From: Singulisphaera sp. GP187
Lineage (GTDB): Bacteria; Planctomycetota; Phycisphaerae; Phycisphaerales; SM1A02
Length of the DNA: 55,745 bases
Assembly: GCA_945862215.1 (NCBI GenBank)
Contig: CAMAXY010000013.1
Location: 1-55,745 of the forward strand
Direction of reading: 5' to 3'
Shown here: positions 51,355-55,745 of the stretch, in pieces
Position numbering within the stretch: the stretch's first letter is position 1
Layout: every line of letters begins with the position of its first letter
Notes under the pieces: generated by a model
The model's database searches: none
What the model was told of the DNA's origin: nothing
What the model saw: the letters and a program-made list of their open reading frames with translations, nothing else
Program-made: the position numbers and the translations under genes

Positions 51355-52317
51355 TCACCGATTCTTAGCGTCCACCAAATCTGGGGAGGTCCAACATGTG
51401 GTCAGCTGCCTCCACATCACCCGTCGAGCGGCGACCGCGGCGATTGTCAGTGGTACGCCGAGAATCACCGAGTTCAACGCGAGGAGCAACCAGATCGGAC
51501 GCCACGCAATGCCCGTCGCGGGCAGATGTGCGAGTCCAGCGATGCGCGCTGGTCGAGGCAGCGCACCTATCCCATCACTCCATTCTTCCATCGAACTGCC
51601 TGTGGCGAGCTCGGTTGAGGAGAAGTAGCGAAGGCGAAGAACGCCATGAACGACAAACGTGCGAAGCGGCCACCCGTATGCACGAGTCTCGTCGATGCAC
51701 TGTTCCTCCATGAAAACCGTCTTCGCAATCTCGTCCGGCGTCTGCGTGTATTGAGCAACGAGTCGTGATTCGTCGAGCGCAGTGGTCTCGTACCACACCG
51801 AGACAAGCGGCGCATGAATGGGAACCTCGCCAGTGACTTCACTGCCCAGATGTCTTGTAAACCAGTGCGGTCGTGGCACAACGAGCGCACGCGCAGGATC
51901 GTCGACATCCTCGTCGCGGCTCAAGAATGCGCCGCCATTGAGGCAACGCCACGACCAGTCCTTCGCAACGTCTGAGGATTCGTCGCCTCGAAACGCGCAC
52001 TCAACGACAATGATCGAATCGAACAGTCCTCTGCCGAGCCTCCAGACAAGTGCGTTGTTTTCACAGCGGAAAACTCCTTGCGTGCGTTCGGGCAGGCGGT
52101 CATGACCCCAGAACACACTTCCAGCCCCCCAACTTGTCGGAGTCACGAGGGTCCAGAGTTGGAGGATCACCGGCCGTTCATCGTCACGAAAACGAAGTAG
52201 CTCTCCATGACCAGCACCAGAGGGATAACTCGCATCCCATGCGGCAAGTGCGCTGACACCAAATGATGCGAGCGCCCCAACACAAACTGATGTGACGATG
52301 TACCTGGTCAGCTTCAT
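51355..52317 (-). CDS. Membrane protein of unknown function, 3' end formed by a repeat
   Basis: A 320-residue protein, listed from ATG 52317 because the upstream gene ends at 52340. It has an N-terminal helix (IVTSVCVGALASFGVSALAA), a large extracytoplasmic part (about residues 30-260) and a second helix (IWLLLALNSVILGVPLTIAAVAA) near the C-terminus. This two-helix layout is common in uncharacterised planctomycete proteins. The last dozen residues come from repeat copy 2, so the original C-terminus may be lost. It is downstream of the transglutaminase-like gene on the same strand. Confidence 0.6.
   Translation of the reverse strand: MKLTRYIVTSVCVGALASFGVSALAAWDASYPSGAGHGELLRFRDDERPVILQLWTLVTPTSWGAGSVFWGHDRLPERTQGVFRCENNALVWRLGRGLFDSIIVVECAFRGDESSDVAKDWSWRCLNGGAFLSRDEDVDDPARALVVPRPHWFTRHLGSEVTGEVPIHAPLVSVWYETTALDESRLVAQYTQTPDEIAKTVFMEEQCIDETRAYGWPLRTFVVHGVLRLRYFSSTELATGSSMEEWSDGIGALPRPARIAGLAHLPATGIAWRPIWLLLALNSVILGVPLTIAAVAARRVMWRQLTTCWTSPDLVDAKNR
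51358..51392 (+). repeat. 35-bp direct repeat, copy 2
   Basis: Near-identical to copy 1, 269 bp downstream in the same orientation. On the reverse strand it encodes the last residues (WTSPDLVDAKNR) of the membrane-protein gene 51355-52317, so the repeat has been inserted into or has replaced that gene's 3' end. Confidence 0.85.
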
Positions 52318-52339
52318 TGCGATCTGTCGAGTCCGCGCC

Positions 52340-53392
52340 TCATGGATTGCACGGTAACAACTTTCCCCACTCTGGATTCCACGGGATTGGGAGATAGTCG
52401 GCGATGTCACAACCCAGAACATCTTGTCGGAGCGGGAGTGCCCAAGCAGGCCAGACGCAATTCCCGAACCCCACATGCCTCTCGCAGCAGAAAGCGAGTC
52501 TCGCACAGAATGTTTGGCGAAGGTCAGGATTCGTGTACCAAGGCTTTCCCTCAGTGGGTTCAACTCCAAAGAGACCCTCGGGAGCAAGTTCCCGTACCCG
52601 ATCATGTACTGGATTGCCATCGGAATCAACCACTCGACCACTGCAACCTTCGAAGCAGAAGCGATGTGCATCGGCCAATGCGGCGTCTGCGTTGTCGAAC
52701 GGTCCACGGAGTGGTGGATGTTTGGATCTCAAAGGATCGACCCACCAGTACTTGCCGTTGGGATCGATGAGAATCCCAATCGCATGTCCACGAACATCCC
52801 CTCCACAGTATGCAAGAATGAGCCCATACTTGCCGCTCCAGCCGGTCAGCCGCCGGAGCATGAAGCGAAGAACGGCATCTGCGAAGTCATCACAGTCAAA
52901 GTCTGGTTCAGCAGATCCTCCTCTTCTGTAGATCCCCCCGTTCTCACCGTCTCTCATGCATTGCGAGCCCAGCAACGACCGTCTCAGCAAGAACTCCAAC
53001 ACGCACCTCACTTTGCCGGGAGCCATGTCTGGTACTTCCGATTCGGTGGATTCAGTTGGTGCTTCAGCCAGCGAGTCTGGAACAAGCAACGGGACGACCT
53101 TCATCCCATCGCTCGTGATGAGTGATCCAATACATTGAACATGATCGACCGTGCACCGAGACTGTGCCGTCAACCCGTCGATGGCCAGTGCATAGTGTTT
53201 GAGATACGCCTCGATGTCTACTTCAGGTTGCGGAGCGAGCTCTCCAGTGAGTACGAACACGCGAAACTCCGACTGAACTTCCGGGTCGTCTCGAAGCAGG
53301 TCTGTGATGCCGTAGTGTTCGCCACTCGAGAGATCGAGATTGAGACGGTGACTGTAGATTGGGGTGAATACCTCATGCTCTGGAGCCAGCAT
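52340..53392 (-). CDS. Transglutaminase/papain-like protein
   Basis: A 350-residue protein that I cannot name. Its centre carries a possible Cys-His-Asp triad in the order of transglutaminase-like peptidases: Cys167 (DFDCDDFADAVLRFML), His203 (VRGHAIGILID) and Asp219 (KYWWVDPL). There is no signal peptide. The C-terminal 130 residues contain several Cys and Trp (FCFEGCSGRV, FCARLAFCCERH). Function would be peptide or isopeptide cleavage if the triad is real. It is 22 bp upstream of the membrane-protein gene; its own 5' flank is the end of an IS3 remnant. Confidence 0.6.
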   Translation of the reverse strand: MLAPEHEVFTPIYSHRLNLDLSSGEHYGITDLLRDDPEVQSEFRVFVLTGELAPQPEVDIEAYLKHYALAIDGLTAQSRCTVDHVQCIGSLITSDGMKVVPLLVPDSLAEAPTESTESEVPDMAPGKVRCVLEFLLRRSLLGSQCMRDGENGGIYRRGGSAEPDFDCDDFADAVLRFMLRRLTGWSGKYGLILAYCGGDVRGHAIGILIDPNGKYWWVDPLRSKHPPLRGPFDNADAALADAHRFCFEGCSGRVVDSDGNPVHDRVRELAPEGLFGVEPTEGKPWYTNPDLRQTFCARLAFCCERHVGFGNCVWPAWALPLRQDVLGCDIADYLPIPWNPEWGKLLPCNP

Positions 53393-53440
53393 CGCAGAAA
53401 ACAGACCAGGGACGTGTCAATACCTTTGAGACACTTTTGT

Positions 53441-53847
53441 TTATGAAATCGCGACTTTCTGCTCGGTTTTGTTCGTGGTTTGGTCTGGCGACTCCGGTCG
53501 ATTGATCCAGACCTGGTCAGGAAGTGATGGCGCGCGTGGTTGCCCACGAACAAATCGTTCGGGATGTTGCTTCCAAAACTGGTCGAGCGCACGCTGACGG
53601 ACGCGTTGAAGTTGCAGGTGTTCTCCGCGGTAGACCTGCGATGGCGCGAAGTACGCGATGCCCTCGTGGTGATGTCGATTGTTGTACCAATCGAAAGCGA
53701 GCGGGCACCAGTCTTGCCACTCGTCGAAAGTCATTCGCCGATCGGGCCAGGCGGGTCCGTACTTCAAGGTTTTGAATTGTGATTGGGAGAACGCGTTGTC
53801 GTTGCTGGTGCGTGGCCGTGAATGCGATTGTGTGATATTCATTTCGC
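53441..53847 (-). pseudogene. IS3-family transposase, C-terminal fragment
   Basis: The reverse strand encodes the end of an integrase-core transposase: HSRPRTSNDNAFSQSQFKTL, WYNNRHHHEGIAYFAPSQVY and HPERFVRGQPRAPSLPDQVW. The N-terminal two thirds with most DDE residues are missing; the fragment abuts an IS91 fragment near 53850. It is only distantly like the complete IS3 element at 54432-55743. Confidence 0.75.
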
Positions 53848-53859
53848 AAAGACACTGCG

Positions 53860-54375
53860 AGAGATGCCGCGACGTCATGTGTTTGGCGCCATGCTTGCGG
53901 AGTCGATCCTCGCGGTCGTGCCGCATCGTCATTTCACATTCACGATTCCTAAGATGCTGCGGCCGTACTTTCGATTTCACCGCGGACTGCTCAAGCAACT
54001 CTGTCGTATCGCGCATCAGTGAGTGACTTTCTGCGGGATGCGTTTGGCGAGACGGACGGCGTCCCAGCCATCGTTATGGCGATCCACACCTTCGGCGAAT
54101 ATCTCGACTTCCATCCGCACTTGCACGCGCTGGTTGCCGACGGTCTGTTTGACCGCGAGGGCCGGTTTCATGTGATGCGCACTGACGAACTCACTGGCGA
54201 ACTCACTCAAGAACAGCGTGGCACGACAGACGCGTTTTTTGCCGGCAATCACGCGGCGCTGGAGCAACTGTTCCGTGCGCGCGTGATCGAGTTCTTGGTC
54301 GAAGTTGGATTGCTGCCAGCGGATCGAGCGCGCATGTTGCGCGGTTGGGTGCATTCTGGATTCCAAGTATTTTAA
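53860..54375 (+). pseudogene. IS91-type transposase remnant, frameshifted and truncated
   Basis: VPHRHFTFTIPKMLRPYF and HRGLLKQLCRIAH (first frame, ending at 54022) and then SDFLRDAFGETDGVPAIV, HTFGEYLDFHPHLHALVADG (second frame from about 54019) are successive parts of IS91-family transposases. The C-terminus stops at WVHSGFQVF. The zinc-finger N-terminus and catalytic Tyr region are missing. The frame change at 54017-54022 and both truncations make it non-functional. Confidence 0.75.
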
Positions 54376-54431
54376 AAGTACAAGTCCACCAGAGTCGGCG
54401 CATTGCGGCGAACGAGTGTCAAGATATGGAG

Positions 54432-54468
54432 CTGACAGGTACCCGACTACAGAGCCACCCCTTATGAG
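54432..54468 (+). repeat. Left terminal inverted repeat of IS3 element
   Basis: CTGACAGG at the outer edge and CCACC-C-CTTATGAG at the inner edge match the reverse complement of the right end; the middle is diverged. Confidence 0.8.
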
Positions 54469-55301
54469 GTTTCGGCGATCATAATCGATGCCGCCTTTCG
54501 TGTGTTTCCCGTCATTTCCATCCGTTGCACCAACCTTCGCGCCGCAGATACTTCGCACTTTGCCGCGTATTCCGCCGGTGTTTGCTTGCCCAGCGCGCGC
54601 TGTGGTCGTCGATGGTTGTAATCCGCACGCCACCTTGCGCAAAGGAATCGCGCCTCCGCGAGTGTCGTAAAAATCTCGCTCGACAACAGCTCGTCGCGCA
54701 ATCTGGAGTTGAAACTTTCAACGATTCCGTTCTGCCACGGCGCGCCTGGCTCGATATACAGCGTGTTGGTTCCGCTTTCTTTACACCACTCTTTCATCAC
54801 ATCCGCGATGAACTCACTTCCATTGTCGCTGCGAATATTTTCTGGCGCGCCACGTATCGCCGTCAGTTCATCAAGCACCATAATCACATCGTGCGACTTC
54901 AATTTGCGTGAGACTTCAAGCGCAATATTTTCCCGCGTGTATTCATCCAACACCACCAACATCTTGATTGGCCTGCCATCCGCCGTTCGATCAAAAATAA
55001 AATCCAGACCCCACACTTCGTTCTTGCGCGTTGATTGCTTGCGAAGAATCCCAGATTCCGCGGATCCAATTCTTCGCTTTTTCCTGCGGATTTGCGGCAC
55101 TTTCAGACCTTCTTCTCGCCAGACAGTGCGCAGTGGTTTGTGATTTACGCGCCAACCTTCACGACCCAACAAGTCTTGCATGTATCGCCAACCACGTCGC
55201 GGATGCTTGCGTGAGAGTGTGCGCAAGCGCGTTGCAAGACGCGTTCGATATGTGTTCTCAACAAGTTTTCTCTGCTGCACACTTCGATGTTGACCAACCA
55301 C
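54462..55301 (-). CDS. IS3-family transposase OrfB (DDE integrase core)
   Basis: A 279-residue retroviral-integrase-type transposase. An HTH_21-type N-terminus (HPRRGWRYMQDLLGREGW) is followed by the DDE core: Asp in VWGLDFIFD, Asp in NIRSDNGSEF and Glu in PWQNGIVESFNSRLRDELL. The listed GTG start is nominal: the frame stays open upstream through LSPALRRRAIQHV into the end of orfA, in the -1 frame. OrfAB is therefore probably made by -1 frameshifting, as is usual in this family. Confidence 0.88.
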   Translation of the reverse strand: MVGQHRSVQQRKLVENTYRTRLATRLRTLSRKHPRRGWRYMQDLLGREGWRVNHKPLRTVWREEGLKVPQIRRKKRRIGSAESGILRKQSTRKNEVWGLDFIFDRTADGRPIKMLVVLDEYTRENIALEVSRKLKSHDVIMVLDELTAIRGAPENIRSDNGSEFIADVMKEWCKESGTNTLYIEPGAPWQNGIVESFNSRLRDELLSSEIFTTLAEARFLCARWRADYNHRRPQRALGKQTPAEYAAKCEVSAARRLVQRMEMTGNTRKAASIMIAETS

Positions 55302-55375
55302 GCGACATGCTCGTCGTTGCGAGATCGCGAAAATAGTTGTGACGTGTTGGATGGCCCGACGCCGTAGCGCCGGGC

Positions 55376-55666
55376 TTAGAATTCCCCCTTGGCCACCTCT
55401 TTCAAGATCTGAATGTCGAGTGCTTGATCCGCAACCAGACGCTTAAGCCGGCCGTTCTCGCGCTCCAATTCTTTCAAGCGCTTCACCGCGTCGCGGTCGG
55501 TGGATCCGTACTCCGTTCGCCATCGATGCAGTGTCATCAAAGACACGCCAAGCGATTTTGCGACATCTTCAAGCGTCTTTCCCTGCGATAACGCCTCGTC
55601 AACTTCTCTCAACTTCGCCACGATCTCTTCTGGTCTGTGGCGTTTCCTAGTCATTGCACGCTTCAT
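55376..55666 (-). CDS. IS3-family transposase OrfA
   Basis: A 96-residue protein with a helix-turn-helix (LEDVAKSLGVSLMTLHRW) followed by a leucine zipper (LKELERENGRLKRLVADQAL) used for multimerisation. It ends in AKGEF; the AAGGGGGAA run just before the stop is a possible slippage site into the OrfB frame. Confidence 0.88.
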   Translation of the reverse strand: MKRAMTRKRHRPEEIVAKLREVDEALSQGKTLEDVAKSLGVSLMTLHRWRTEYGSTDRDAVKRLKELERENGRLKRLVADQALDIQILKEVAKGEF

Positions 55667-55705
55667 TCGAAACTCCTTCTGGCCCTGTTGGGCCTGGGTT
55701 AGTTT

Positions 55706-55743
55706 CTCATAAGCGGTGGTCCTTTATCGAGGTCTCCTGTCAG
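55706..55743 (-). repeat. Right terminal inverted repeat of IS3 element
   Basis: CTCATAAG-C-GGTGG at the inner edge and CCTGTCAG at the outer edge mirror the left end. Confidence 0.8.
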
Positions 55744-55745
55744 AG

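Larger units (their letters stand above)
54432..55743 (-). mobile_element. Complete IS3-family insertion sequence, about 1.3 kb
   Basis: Two transposase frames (orfA, orfB) on the reverse strand are bounded by inverted repeats of about 37 bp. Each end has CTGACAGG outermost and CCACC-N-CTTATGAG innermost. The orfB stop lies inside the left repeat. The element ends 2 bp before the window edge, so the target-site duplication cannot be checked. It inserted next to the IS91 remnant. Confidence 0.85.

Noticed and set aside
53393-53440. TTGACA on the reverse strand before the transglutaminase-like gene
   Set aside because: No acceptable -10 hexamer 16-18 bp downstream; the sequence is probably part of an IS3 end.
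1-55745. CRISPR array, rRNA operon or replication origin
   Set aside because: No regularly spaced repeats, rRNA-like sequence or DnaA-box cluster was noticed.

Overview
The window reads as a chromosomal segment of a planctomycete, most likely a Phycisphaerae-type lineage. This is an inference from gene style: short CxxC...CPECG zinc ribbons attached to membrane proteins, a secreted protein ending in a double EF-hand/dockerin-like repeat (DINLDG...GWG), a multihaem cytochrome c/PA14 lipoprotein paired with a sorbosone-dehydrogenase-like propeller, and moderate GC. No rRNA, tRNA or CRISPR array was seen.

Layout. (1) 1-14785: a catabolic block with three crotonase-superfamily genes, a long acyl-CoA dehydrogenase, a leucine-dehydrogenase-type enzyme and E1alpha/E1beta/E2 of a 2-oxo acid dehydrogenase. 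Together these suggest branched-chain amino acid degradation (amino acid -> 2-oxo acid -> acyl-CoA -> enoyl-CoA). No E3 is present. Thymidine kinase, a concentrative nucleoside transporter, a DUF4230-like membrane protein, a gamma-glutamyltransferase and a SpoU methyltransferase are interspersed. (2) 15001-26432: a TonB2/TtpC-type energy-transduction operon (DUF3450-like coiled coil, ExbB with a large periplasmic extension, ExbD, TonB, TPR protein), then a secreted dockerin-bearing protein, a terminator, and a two-gene unit with a 1012-residue TonB-dependent receptor. (3) 26552-28195: an HtrA protease preceded by a perfect 10-bp inverted repeat and followed by a strong terminator. (4) 28224-44637: a split ebo cluster. 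EboD, a 100-residue unknown, EboB and a translationally coupled ClpP/NfeD-like protein form the first half. After about 8.5 kb of other genes (carotenoid-desaturase-like oxidoreductase, SIMPL protein, cytochrome/propeller pair, DUF3500) comes a second operon: class-I glutamine amidotransferase, EboE, EboC fused to a zinc-ribbon/membrane module, EboF. (5) 44638-55745: an accessory region with HEPN/MNT and BrnT/BrnA toxin-antitoxin pairs, a frameshifted GYF_2 gene, an LCM-like methyltransferase of different composition, degraded IS91 and IS3 pieces, a dispersed TGTCCACC-N6-GGGGAGGTCC repeat, and one apparently complete 1.3-kb IS3-family element with terminal inverted repeats.

The most notable signals are the split ebo cluster with two coupled extra partners, the complete TonB2-like system with a receptor and dockerin protein, and a recurring TAnnnT-like -10 hexamer exactly 6 nt (sometimes 7-8) before start codons. 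The last suggests widespread leaderless transcription in this organism. Functions are read from motifs only; no database search was possible.
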